NCBI GenBank assembly: GCA_903922535.1
Contig: CAIXUF010000657.1
Span: 1 to 11,182 of the forward strand
From: Candidatus Hydrogenedentota bacterium
GTDB taxonomy: Bacteria; Hydrogenedentota; Hydrogenedentia; Hydrogenedentiales; CAITNO01
Reading direction: 5' to 3'
Length of the DNA stretch: 11,182 nt
Both the position numbers and the translations under genes were made by a program. How positions within the stretch are numbered: position 1 is the first letter of the stretch; each line of letters opens with the position of its first letter. Under the pieces are notes generated by a model. It had not been told where the DNA came from, made no database searches, and saw only the letters and a program-made list of their open reading frames with translations. Shown piece by piece: positions 1-7,345 of this stretch.

Positions 1-264
1 CTCGTAGACGTGGGCCGCGTGGGCGTCGTCCACGTCGCACAGAGCGACGATGTTTTCGCTGTTGAGGTTGTCGATATCGCCGCCGCCTTGCCCCCCCACT
101 CCGATGCCGGCGATGTTGAGCTTCTCATTGGGCGATTTCCCCGCCGCGCCGATGGCAAAGGTATGGGGAAAGACCGAAAGGGCCGCCACGCCGGAAACCC
201 CCTTGATGAAATCCCGCCTGGCCATCCCCGCACCCGCATTCTTCGCCCTTTCGGTGTTCTTCAT
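1..264 (-). CDS. Gfo/Idh/MocA-family oxidoreductase, Tat-exported (5' part only)
   Basis: The first 88 residues are present; the gene continues past position 1. The start is ATG 264-262, with AAAGGA on the minus strand at 278-273, 8 bases upstream. An ATG at residue 14 is possible but has no good ribosome binding site. Residues 15-22 (ARRDFIKG) are a twin-arginine export motif, followed by a hydrophobic stretch to about residue 40. Residues 51-60 hold the start of a Rossmann fold (IAGIGVGGQG), with GxGxxG at 55-60 for NAD(P), and an acidic residue after the second strand (CDVDD, about 76-80). The stretch KSPNEKLN before the fold resembles KSPNERVV in the oxidoreductase at 3386-4783, so the two are likely paralogues. 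The family oxidises or reduces sugars and cyclitols; the substrate cannot be told. It is divergent from the oxidoreductase at 1844, with a dead insertion sequence between them. Confidence 0.85.
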   Translation of the reverse strand, partial: MKNTERAKNAGAGMARRDFIKGVSGVAALSVFPHTFAIGAAGKSPNEKLNIAGIGVGGQGGGDIDNLNSENIVALCDVDDAHAAHVYE

Positions 265-377
265 GATGTCGTTCCTTTCTCGTTGAGCGAACCGGCAGTA
301 AGCGTAGCACAGCACCTTCAGTCGTGTCATCAAGACGCAAGAGTATGCCGCCAAGGTGGAAGAGAGGAGAAACGGCC

Positions 378-1754
378 ATGATGAACACGGGGCGCACGCG
401 GGGTTTTGCGCGCAAAATGCAGCACCTGAACGCGCAGGGGCTGAACGCGATGTTTGGGGCGCTGGTCCGGACGCCGCATAAGTGGGAGGAGGGCAGGCGC
501 CGGCTCTGCGACCGGGCGCGCACCTTCTGGATGTTTCTGGAACAGACGCTGTGCGAGGACAAGTCATGCACCCAGGCCGTGGCCAAGAACGCCGCCCGGC
601 AGGCGTCACGCGGCGCGGGCATCCCGTCACCCGACACCGGCGCCTACTGCAAGGTCCGCAAACGGCTGTCAGTGGATGATCTCGCCGGAATAAAACCAGG
701 CGGTGATTGACGGGGTCCACGGCCTGCGCGGATCGGCGGGGCTTTGGAAGGGGCGCCGTGTGCGCGTGGTGGACGGCTCCACGGTGTCCATGCCGGACAC
801 CCCGGAAAACCAGGCCGACTATCCGCAGCCCCACGGGCAGGCGCCCGGATGTGGCTTTCCCGTGATGCGCCTGCTCACAGTCTTTTCCCTGGCCACGGGC
901 GCGATGACGCATTTTGCCCGGGCCTCGCTCGCGGTGAGCGAGCGGGCCCTGTTCCGCGGCCTGTGGGACATGCTGGCCCCCAGGGACATCGTGCTGGCCG
1001 ACAGGGGGTTTTGCTGGTACGCCGAGGCATGGCTGCTCGTGCAGCGCGCCGTGGACTGGGTCATGCGCAACCACGCCAGGCGTACTGTGGGCGTGTCCCT
1101 CGTCCGCCGCATCGCAAAGAACGACCGGATCGTGCAATGGCACAAAACCAGGGCGCGGCCCGGATGGATGAAACCCGACCAGTGGAACACCATGCCGGAA
1201 ACAATGACCGTGCGCGAAATCACCGTTCACTGCGACATTCCCGGATTCCGCTCCCGCACCATCGTGGTTGTCACATCGCGGCTGGATCACAAGCGGTTCA
1301 CCGCCGCGGACTTCGCCCGGCTCTACCGCATGCGCTGGATGTGCGAACTGTTCCTGTGCGACATCAAGATTACACTGGGCATGGACATCCTGCGCTGCAA
1401 ACCCCGGAAATGGCGCACAGGGAGCTGCTCATGCACATCATCGCCTACAACCTGCTGCGCGCCGTCATGGCAGACGCCGCCATCACCGCGATGTGCAATG
1501 CTTCCGGCTGAGCTTCAAGACAGCGCTGTCCACTGTGCGGCAATGGGAAACTGCTTTTGCCCGGCACCCCGCGGACAGCACAATGCACGAAGCCCTTGTG
1601 CCGGCACATGCTACAATTCATCGTCCGCGCCATCATTCCCAACAGGCCCGACCGAATAGAGCCGCGCGCCATCAAGCGAAGGCCAAAGGAATACGACCGC
1701 CTCAACAAGCCAAGAAGCGTCATGAAACAGAATCTACTCGCGCCAAATCCTTAA
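378..1754 (+). pseudogene. IS4-family transposase, broken by four frameshifts
   Basis: DDE transposase of the IS4 family, cut-and-paste type. The start is ATG 378, with GAGGAG at 364-369. The first Asp is in DGST (772-774), the second in DRGF (1000-1002), and the third motif is a full YREK signature: Tyr 1324, Arg 1333, Glu 1345, Lys 1366, with the family spacing Y-2-R-3-E-6-K. The C-terminus ends in the family tail RPDRIEPRAIKRRPK before the stop at 1752-1754. The reading frame changes four times: near 690-694 (AAAA run, after GGAATA), near 1399-1404 (AAACCCC), near 1500 (before LSFKTALSTVRQW), and near 1556. The catalytic residues all lie in the second segment, but no single frame gives a full protein. 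Some breaks sit at homopolymers and could be sequencing errors, but four argue for decay. The left end is not identified. Confidence 0.88.
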
Positions 1755-1774
1755 GTCAGTGCCATTCGGGACAG
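1751..1774 (+). mobile_element. Possible right end of the IS4-type insertion sequence
   Basis: Just after the transposase stop lies TTAAGTCAGTGCCATTCGG, which looks like the type of terminal sequence carried by IS4-family elements. I could not find its inverted copy upstream of the transposase (265-377), so the left end may be deleted or degenerate, and no target-site duplication can be named. The call rests on position and general resemblance only. Confidence 0.3.
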
Positions 1775-1785
1775 TAGCCGCATTT

Positions 1786-1815
1786 TTGACCTGCCTGTAC
1801 TCGTGATCGTATGAT
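1786..1815 (+). promoter_or_regulatory. Candidate sigma-70 promoter for the oxidoreductase at 1844
   Basis: A -35 box TTGACC (1786-1791, 5 of 6 to consensus) and a -10 box TATGAT (1810-1815, 5 of 6) are separated by 18 bases. This predicts a transcription start near 1822 and a leader of about 22 bases. The -10 box contains the in-frame ATG at 1811, which argues that translation starts at 1844 instead. The promoter starts about 30 bases after the end of the transposase remnant. Confidence 0.5.
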
Positions 1816-1843
1816 TGTAGCCTTCCACCAAGGAGTTCCTTCA

Positions 1844-3268
1844 ATGAACAAACACACAATTTCCAGGCGTCGTTTTCTGCTGGGCGCGGCCGCGGCCAGC
1901 ACTGCCTATTCGCTGATGCCAAGTCGCGCTTACGGCGCCAATGAGCGCGTCAATCTGGGCATTATCGGCCTCGGCGACCGGGGCGGCGCGCATCTGCTGA
2001 CCTTTTCGCAGATACGCGAGGTCGAAATCGTTGCCGTGTCCGACGCGGACGAAAAGCGTATGGGCAAGGCCGGTGAAAAGCCGGCCAAACACCAGGACCT
2101 GCGGAAACTGCTGGAGATGAAGGACATCGACGCGGTCGTCATCGCCGCGCCGGACCACTGGCATTGCCTGGCGGCCATCATGGCCTTCCAGGCGGGCAAG
2201 CACGCCTATGTCGAGAAACCGGTCAGCCACTGCATCTGGGAAGGCCGCAAGATGGTCGAGGCCGCGCGCAAATACAAGCGCATCGTGCAGGCCGGCACGC
2301 AGCAGCGTTCGTGTCCGGCCGTCCAGCAGTGCGCCAGGGACATCCAGTCCGGCATGTACGGCAAGGTCCAGTGGGTGCATTGCAGCCGGCTCGACACGCG
2401 CAAGCAGATTGGCAAGGTCAACGCGCCGCAACCCGTTCCCGAAGGTGTCGATTACAATCTCTGGGCCGGGCCGTCGCCCATGTCGCCCATCATGCGCACG
2501 AACTTCCATTATGACTGGCACTGGCAGTGGAACTGGGGCACCGGCGAAATGGGCAACTGGGGCGTCCACTACCTCGACGACATGCGCCACCTGCTCGGCT
2601 GGAACGACGTGCCGGACAACATCATGGCCGCCGGAAACCGCTGGTGGGACGACGACGGCGAGACGCCCAACATGCACATTGGGCTGATGGAGCACCAGGG
2701 CGTGAAGGTCGTGATCGATGTACGCAACATGGCGGGGGACAGTTCCGGCGCCAAATGCCCGGAGTATCTGGGCGGCAACGGCGGCAACTACATCAAGTGC
2801 GAGAACGGCTTCGTCCGCATCGCCCGCGGCAAGGGCAAAGGTTTCGACAAAGACGGCAAGGAAGTGAAGGAATACAAGGGCACCGGCGGCGCGGGCCACT
2901 ACTTCAACTTCATCAAGGCCCTGCGCGAGGACAGCAGCGCGGTGCTGGCCTGCGACATTGAAGTCGGCCATCTCAGCACCACGCTCTGCCACATGGCCAA
3001 CATCGGCTGCCGCGTCGGCAAGGCCGCCCCGGTCGAGGAACTGCGCGAAAACATCAAGGGCAACGAGGACGCAACCAACACGCTTCAGGCCATGTACGAG
3101 CAGTTGAACGCCAACCAGGCAGACCTCAAGGCGAAGCCCTTCATCGTGGGACCAAAACTGAGCTACGACACGAAGGCAGAAACCTTCACCGGCGCCCACG
3201 CCGAAGACGCCAACAAGTTCGTCCGCATTCCTGGGCGTGATCCGTTCAATGTGCCGGAGACGGTGTGA
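1844..3268 (+). CDS. Gfo/Idh/MocA-family oxidoreductase, Tat-exported
   Basis: 474 residues. The start at 1844 is chosen over an in-frame ATG at 1811 because AAGGAG (1830-1835) sits 8 bases before it and the protein then opens directly with a Tat signal: SRRRFLLG at residues 7-14, an Ala-rich hydrophobic stretch, and likely cleavage near residue 31 (AYG/A). The Rossmann fold starts at about 36, with GLGDRG at 42-47 for NAD(P). The family's EKP motif is at 124-126; its Lys is normally part of the active site. AGTQQRS (150-156) and GNWGVHYLD (237-245, His242) match the usual second-half motifs. Such proteins are thought to fold with their nucleotide in the cytoplasm and be exported as holoenzymes, as in Zymomonas glucose-fructose oxidoreductase. 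Likely role: sugar or glycoside dehydrogenase outside the inner membrane; the substrate is unknown. It converges with the gene at 3386. Confidence 0.92.
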   Translation: MNKHTISRRRFLLGAAAASTAYSLMPSRAYGANERVNLGIIGLGDRGGAHLLTFSQIREVEIVAVSDADEKRMGKAGEKPAKHQDLRKLLEMKDIDAVVIAAPDHWHCLAAIMAFQAGKHAYVEKPVSHCIWEGRKMVEAARKYKRIVQAGTQQRSCPAVQQCARDIQSGMYGKVQWVHCSRLDTRKQIGKVNAPQPVPEGVDYNLWAGPSPMSPIMRTNFHYDWHWQWNWGTGEMGNWGVHYLDDMRHLLGWNDVPDNIMAAGNRWWDDDGETPNMHIGLMEHQGVKVVIDVRNMAGDSSGAKCPEYLGGNGGNYIKCENGFVRIARGKGKGFDKDGKEVKEYKGTGGAGHYFNFIKALREDSSAVLACDIEVGHLSTTLCHMANIGCRVGKAAPVEELRENIKGNEDATNTLQAMYEQLNANQADLKAKPFIVGPKLSYDTKAETFTGAHAEDANKFVRIPGRDPFNVPETV

Positions 3269-3280
3269 CGAGTTGAGAGG

Positions 3281-3310
3281 CAAGAAGCCGGCGGGACGCC
3301 GGCGCTCCCA
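3281..3310. repeat. Short GC-rich palindrome, likely dispersed repeat
   Basis: GCCGGCG-GGA-CGCCGGC (3287-3303) is a perfect 7-bp stem with a 3-base loop, flanked by AAGAA and GCTCCCAG. It follows the stop at 3268 and precedes the stronger hairpin at 3319. Its form is that of short intergenic palindromes seen in many copies in GC-rich genomes; only one copy is visible here, so dispersal is inferred from resemblance. Confidence 0.4.
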
Positions 3311-3318
3311 GTGAACAG

Positions 3319-3351
3319 CAAGGCCGCCGCGCGATTCGCGCGGCGGCCTTG
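3319..3351. terminator. Strong hairpin, probable bidirectional terminator
   Basis: A perfect 15-bp stem (3319-3333 with 3337-3351, arm CAAGGCCGCCGCGCG) closes on a 3-base loop ATT. It lies between two convergent genes (stops at 3268 and 3386), where a shared terminator is expected. On the plus strand it is followed by ATTGTTAAG, only a weak T-rich tail, and the minus-strand side has no T run, so termination may not be purely intrinsic. Confidence 0.65.
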
Positions 3352-3385
3352 ATTGTTAAGACGATCACATGCGCCATGCAGGGGC

Positions 3386-4783
3386 TTATCCGAGCTTTGG
3401 CAACTCGTAACCCGCGCGGCGGGGGTTGGAGAGAAGTTTGTTTCCTTCGTCGCAGTTGGTGAAGCGCTCGGCCACGGGGTCCCATGCCAAAGGCTTGCCG
3501 ACTTGGTTGACGTCGCGGACGATGTTCACCAGTGAGCAGAGCGTGCTGGCGCGCTGGCCGTATTCGATGTCGGCGTTGCAGCGCTTGCGGGTCTTGATGC
3601 AGTCGATGAAGTTTTCAATGTGCGGCTGCGTCTCGGGCACGGTCAGCGCCGGGGGACGGTCCGATCCGGAGATCAGTTCGGGCTTGTCGGACGAGATCTT
3701 GTCGCGGTTGACCTCGACGCGGCCCTTTTCGCCGACAAACACGCAGCCCAGTCCGGGGCCGTTGTCGCCGTCGAGGTGCAGCTTGAGCAGCACACCGTCG
3801 GCGAATTTCATCGTCACCTTGGCGCGGGGGCCCGAGGTGGTCCAGGCCATGCCGTAATAGCCCGCGCCCGTCTCGTCGGGACCGGGCTTGCGGTTCTTGT
3901 CGCCGACGCATGCCGGCAGATCCTGCACCGGCTCCTCCAGCAGCACCTCCACCGGGCCGGTCTCGTCGGTGCCGAGGCCGCGCTGCACCTGGTCGTAGCT
4001 GTGCGTGCCCCAGCCGGAGACGCCGAAGCACATGCCGCCGCCGTCATAGTCGCGCCAGTTCGCCCAGCCTTCCTGGAGTTCGCGGCGATAGGGTCGCAGT
4101 TCGGCCTGGTTGGTCCAGACGTCCCACCAGCCCTCCGGACCGCCCTCGGGCAAGTCCTCGCCGGGCTTTGCCGTCCAGAACTTACCGCCGACGAAGTTGG
4201 GCGCCAGCACCTCTTTCAGCTTGCCCAAGGCACCGTTCTTGGCCAAATCGCTGGCCCAGTTGTTGAGCGGCATGGAGCGCTGCTGGGTGCCCACCTGCGT
4301 GACGCGGTTGTAATGGCGGGCTATCTTCACCATCTCGCGGCCTTCGGCGATGGTCAGGCACATCGGCTTCTCGATGTACGTGTCCACCCCGGCGGCCAGG
4401 GCGTTGCACACCACCCAGGCCCGCGCGTGCGTGGTCGTCTCCACAAACACGCCTTCCAGTTTCTCTTTCTCGATCATCTCGCGGAAGTTGGTGTAGCCCT
4501 TCCAGTGCTGGTCCTTGCCCAGCGTGTCCAGATAACGGTCCACGCGGTTCTGGAAGCAGTCGCACACGGAAACGATCTGCGCCTGCGGAACGCCGAGCGC
4601 CGTGTTTCCGATATCGCGGGAGCGCCCGCCCAGGCCGATAATGCCCACGACAACCCGCTCGTTGGGCGATTTCTTGCCGGGCACCACCTGTGCGGTGTTG
4701 GGTTGGGCGGCGCAGGCGCCCGCAATAAACGTGGTTGTTGTGGCGGCCAGAAAGGCGCGCCGCGTGAGTTGATGGTCGTTCAT
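3386..4783 (-). CDS. Gfo/Idh/MocA-family oxidoreductase, Tat-exported
   Basis: 465 residues, start ATG 4783-4781, with AAAGGA at 4798-4793, 9 bases upstream. Residues 7-12 (TRRAFL) followed by a Thr/Ala-rich hydrophobic run form a Tat signal. Cys24 in AGAC could be a lipoprotein anchor, but position -3 is Ala, so this is weak. The Rossmann fold starts at about 44, with GLGGRS at 50-55. EKP is at 138-140, VGTQQRS at 164-170, and GWGTHSYDQ at 257-265 holds the conserved His261 and Asp264. The length fits exported members of the family. It starts 40 bp after the DUF1080 gene on the same strand and is probably co-transcribed with it, which suggests that the two act on the same sugar: oxidation of a ring hydroxyl here, then cleavage by DUF1080. 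The substrate is not determined. Confidence 0.92.
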   Translation of the reverse strand: MNDHQLTRRAFLAATTTTFIAGACAAQPNTAQVVPGKKSPNERVVVGIIGLGGRSRDIGNTALGVPQAQIVSVCDCFQNRVDRYLDTLGKDQHWKGYTNFREMIEKEKLEGVFVETTTHARAWVVCNALAAGVDTYIEKPMCLTIAEGREMVKIARHYNRVTQVGTQQRSMPLNNWASDLAKNGALGKLKEVLAPNFVGGKFWTAKPGEDLPEGGPEGWWDVWTNQAELRPYRRELQEGWANWRDYDGGGMCFGVSGWGTHSYDQVQRGLGTDETGPVEVLLEEPVQDLPACVGDKNRKPGPDETGAGYYGMAWTTSGPRAKVTMKFADGVLLKLHLDGDNGPGLGCVFVGEKGRVEVNRDKISSDKPELISGSDRPPALTVPETQPHIENFIDCIKTRKRCNADIEYGQRASTLCSLVNIVRDVNQVGKPLAWDPVAERFTNCDEGNKLLSNPRRAGYELPKLG

Positions 4784-4823
4784 GTCGGCAGATCCTTTTT
4801 GTCTGTTTCCCGCATTGGGGCGG

Positions 4824-5489
4824 TTACTTCGACAGGTCCTTGAGCATGACCTCGCGCACGCTGACCTTCATGTTCTTGAACTCGTCGCCCGGATGCACCT
4901 GGAAGCCGATGCGGCCCGTGGCAAAAGATGCCTCCTTGGTCTGGCCCGTGGTGACGCCGTTCAGCGTGATGCCCAGCGAGTCGCCCTCGGCCCGGATGAT
5001 CATGGTGTTCCAGTCATCCCGCTTCACGAGGTTCTTGGCCTTGTTGATGAACAGAAACATTTTGCCCGGGCAATAGAGCGTTCCCGAATAGGCTTCCGGG
5101 TCCTTGTACTCCAGGATATCGGCTTGGTAGGACTTGTCCGGGGTTTGGTACCGGAACCAGATGCCGCTGTTGGCCGGCCATTGGATCTTGTAGGTCACGC
5201 GCAGCTCAAAATCGCCGTATTCCTTTTCGGTGAACAGGTCGCCCGCCGCGCCGTTCGGACCCTGCACGCCCACAATGCAGCCGTTCTCCACCGTCCACAC
5301 TGCCTTGCCGTCCGGCTTCCACCCCGCGAGGGTCTTGCCGTCAAAGAGGGGCTGCCATGCGGCCGCTTTGCGCCGCGGCGCATCGCCGGCAGTGGCGTCG
5401 TCGGCGCGGCCGTCAAGGCACAGCGCCCCCGCCGCCATAAGTCCAAACACACTGCCCGTGCTGTTTCGCAGGAAATCACGTCTGTTCAT
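4824..5489 (-). CDS. DUF1080 protein (3-keto-disaccharide hydrolase family), Tat-exported
   Basis: 221 residues. The start ATG 5489-5487 is chosen because AAGGAG (5503-5498) is 8 bases before it and the protein then begins MNRRDFLRN, a Tat signal (RRDFL at 3-7). An upstream in-frame ATG at 5555 would place 22 unrelated residues before it. After the signal come the marks of the DUF1080 beta-sandwich fold: LFDGKTLAGW (48-57), DFELRVTYK (93-101) followed by NSGIWFRY (107-114), and GRIGFQVH (192-199). Only one such domain is present, close to the full length of the family. Members have been shown to hydrolyse 3-keto-glycosides made by Gfo/Idh/MocA-type dehydrogenases; many others are untested. 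Being just upstream of such a dehydrogenase gene supports that role. The first structural motif is complete, so the gene appears intact. Confidence 0.9.
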   Translation of the reverse strand: MNRRDFLRNSTGSVFGLMAAGALCLDGRADDATAGDAPRRKAAAWQPLFDGKTLAGWKPDGKAVWTVENGCIVGVQGPNGAAGDLFTEKEYGDFELRVTYKIQWPANSGIWFRYQTPDKSYQADILEYKDPEAYSGTLYCPGKMFLFINKAKNLVKRDDWNTMIIRAEGDSLGITLNGVTTGQTKEASFATGRIGFQVHPGDEFKNMKVSVREVMLKDLSK

Positions 5490-5541
5490 CGAAAGCGCTC
5501 CTTGTTGGTGCCGTTGCCGTGTCCAAGTCAAAACCCTGCCG

Positions 5542-5571
5542 ATTATCCCCCCCATGCCTCCGTATATTCAA
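5542..5571 (-). promoter_or_regulatory. Candidate promoter for the DUF1080-oxidoreductase pair
   Basis: Read on the minus strand, TTGAAT (5571-5566) and GATAAT (5547-5542) are 18 bases apart, 4 of 6 and 5 of 6 to the sigma-70 consensus. Transcription would start near 5535, giving a leader of about 45 bases before the ATG at 5489. The spacer contains a run of six G. There is a 202-bp gap to the upstream hydrolase gene, so a separate promoter is reasonable. Confidence 0.35.
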
Positions 5572-5691
5572 TGTCCGGTTTTCTCCCGCCGCGGACAGGG
5601 ACGGACGGTCTGCCGCCTCATGGTGCCGCCGGCCACGGTGCCGCGGGAGAAGCTTCCAGTACGGCGTTAGGCTGTCCGTTGAAGTGGCCTT

Positions 5692-6933
5692 TCAGCGGCG
5701 TGGTGCGGCCGACCCCATTTCCCGCGCTATTTGCGGCGTAATCAGTTCGGCGAATAGCCTGTGCCCGGCCGCCGAGAAATGCCCGTCCAGTTCAAAGAAC
5801 AGCCCCTGCGCGGCGTGACGCTCCCGGAAGCCCCCCGTGGCCTCCGCAAACGGCATTCCGTCCATCGCGGCGGCATTGCGGGCAATCATGTCGGGCCTGT
5901 CGCTGGAAAGCATCAGCGCGTCCACCTTGTAGCCAAGCCGCAGCGCGTTCTTCTGTTCGTCGTCGTTCACGTACGGCCCGAGCGGAATCGAGGCAACCAC
6001 GGCGCGGGTCCCGTTGGCCCGCGCGACATCCCTGATCCTGGCCATGTAGTCGGAAGTGCGGACCGACGCGTCCCGCAGTTGGGCCTCGCCAAAATCCATC
6101 ACCACGCGGTAGTAGTCAGGGCAGATGACGCCCAGGTTCACGCGGCACGGGTTCAGATTGCCGCTCATGAAGGCGCTCTTAATCTTCTCTTCCAGCCCCT
6201 CGTAGCGCGCGCGCTGTTCGGCGTTGAATCCCTTGAGCGCCATTTCCGCCCCTTCGACCGACATTCTGCGGTTCTCCTCGACGGAATGCCGGTATGCCGT
6301 CTCCGGTTTGGCCGCGGGTTCGGAAGACTTGCCGCCCGACTGCCCCAACCGCGCCGCGAGACGTGTCAAGTTCGGATAGATTCCCCGCAGCCAGCCCAGA
6401 AATGCCGCCCGCCGCCCGCGGGCCCCCTCAGGGGCGGCGTCCATGAAATCATCCTGAAGCATGCCCACCACGACGAGGTCGGGCTTGAGCAGGGGCACCG
6501 CGCGTTCCGCGATGGCGGCGTAGAAGCTGGGGCCCTGCCCGGGTTTGCCCAGATTGATCACCTCCACGTTCAGCCCCAGGTTCTGAAGGTCCTTCTCCAA
6601 CTGCTTTGGCCAACTCTCTTCAATGTCCACGCCCCAGCCGTAGGTGAACGAGTCGCCAATTGCAAGAATGCGGTATTTGTCCGTCTTTGCAAGGGAAAGC
6701 TCATGATCCCGAAGCCCCAGCGAGTTAATATGAACGCTGTAGCTGAAGTCGCAGGATTCAAAGGATTCCTCCGAGCCGGGAGGGAAAATAAGCTGCATGG
6801 CGCCAAGCGGCAGCGGCGCGACGGGAAGAACTCGGCCCATTAGCCGGTCCATTCCGAAAGAGCCGGCAAGGACCACCAGCAGTGAGACAGTGGCAAGCGC
6901 CACATTTATCAGGGCATTTCTCACGCGTCGCAT
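5692..6933 (-). CDS. SGNH/GDSL-type hydrolase with N-terminal membrane anchor
   Basis: 413 residues, start ATG 6933-6931, with GGGAG at 6945-6941, 7 bases upstream. Residues 7-27 form one hydrophobic segment, so the enzyme is anchored or exported and acts outside the cytoplasm. The SGNH blocks are visible: GDSFTYGWG at 93-101 with the nucleophile Ser95, NLGKPGQGP (127-135) for the oxyanion Gly, and ELDGHFSAAGH (381-391) with Asp383 and His385 as the remaining catalytic residues. The usual GxND block appears as VGMLQDDFMD (156-165), so Asp replaces the typical Asn, or the Asn role is met elsewhere. Residues 190-260 are a charged insertion with no clear domain. The family includes esterases and carbohydrate deacetylases; the substrate is unknown. 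No acyltransferase partner is seen nearby. Confidence 0.82.
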   Translation of the reverse strand: MRRVRNALINVALATVSLLVVLAGSFGMDRLMGRVLPVAPLPLGAMQLIFPPGSEESFESCDFSYSVHINSLGLRDHELSLAKTDKYRILAIGDSFTYGWGVDIEESWPKQLEKDLQNLGLNVEVINLGKPGQGPSFYAAIAERAVPLLKPDLVVVGMLQDDFMDAAPEGARGRRAAFLGWLRGIYPNLTRLAARLGQSGGKSSEPAAKPETAYRHSVEENRRMSVEGAEMALKGFNAEQRARYEGLEEKIKSAFMSGNLNPCRVNLGVICPDYYRVVMDFGEAQLRDASVRTSDYMARIRDVARANGTRAVVASIPLGPYVNDDEQKNALRLGYKVDALMLSSDRPDMIARNAAAMDGMPFAEATGGFRERHAAQGLFFELDGHFSAAGHRLFAELITPQIAREMGSAAPRR

Positions 6934-7345
6934 CGGCAGACTCCCGCAGGACAGCGTCCATCACGACTGCATGATACGTTTGCCGTGCCGTGAAAACAAC
7001 CCCTGTCGATGCACGTTCCCCTCCCCGCCACGCACGGAAGCAGACGGTGCCCCGACTGCCATGCGCCAAGTTCCTGCAATTCGGATTCGGCCCGGGTTTC
7101 TTTGCGCATGGCGCGTCTTGGGGATGCCGGCGCCGCCAAAGTCCCGGAAGAACCCTCTTGCGAATGGGTGGCTTTGCGTGGGATTATCTTCCCGAACTTT
7201 GCATGCGGAGAAGGCCGCCGGGGATCATTTCACTTCGCCCGACCCCTGGATGCCGTCGCGCATGTCCGAATGGCGGGACCATCGCGTGAAATGAGGATGT
7301 TCGGCGAGGCGCCCGCACAACGCTATCTTCGGAGAGTAACGAGAA
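6934..7345. other. Intergenic region between divergent genes, no gene recognised
   Basis: These 412 bases separate the divergent SGNH hydrolase and alpha/beta hydrolase genes. Several short open frames cross it on both strands, but none has a good ribosome binding site or a recognisable protein, and none is better than chance at this GC content. The stretch near 7246-7285 (CCCTGGATGCC...GCATGTCC) resembles a degenerate short dispersed repeat. Apart from a weak promoter on the minus strand, I see nothing definite. Confidence 0.5.
6971..6999 (-). promoter_or_regulatory. Weak candidate promoter for the SGNH hydrolase
   Basis: On the minus strand TTGTTT (6999-6994) and TATCAT (6976-6971) lie 17 bases apart. 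The -10 box matches 5 of 6 but the -35 box only 3 of 6. Transcription would start near 6964, about 30 bases before the ATG at 6933. Confidence 0.28.

Noticed and set aside
125..637. 170-residue minus-strand open frame over the left end of the window
   Set aside because: It is a different frame from the real minus-strand oxidoreductase start at 264 and crosses the transposase start; no recognisable protein.
690..1410. Programmed ribosomal frameshifting in the transposase
   Set aside because: The first shift is +1, the second lacks a proper X XXY YYZ heptamer, and two further shifts follow, so decay fits better.
1841..3283. 480-residue open frame antisense to the oxidoreductase at 1844
   Set aside because: It mirrors codon bias of the real gene in GC-rich DNA, has no recognisable domain, and the plus-strand gene has a signal peptide, promoter and family motifs.
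3620..4843. 407-residue plus-strand open frame
   Set aside because: Antisense to the minus-strand oxidoreductase at 3386-4783; no domain or ribosome binding site.
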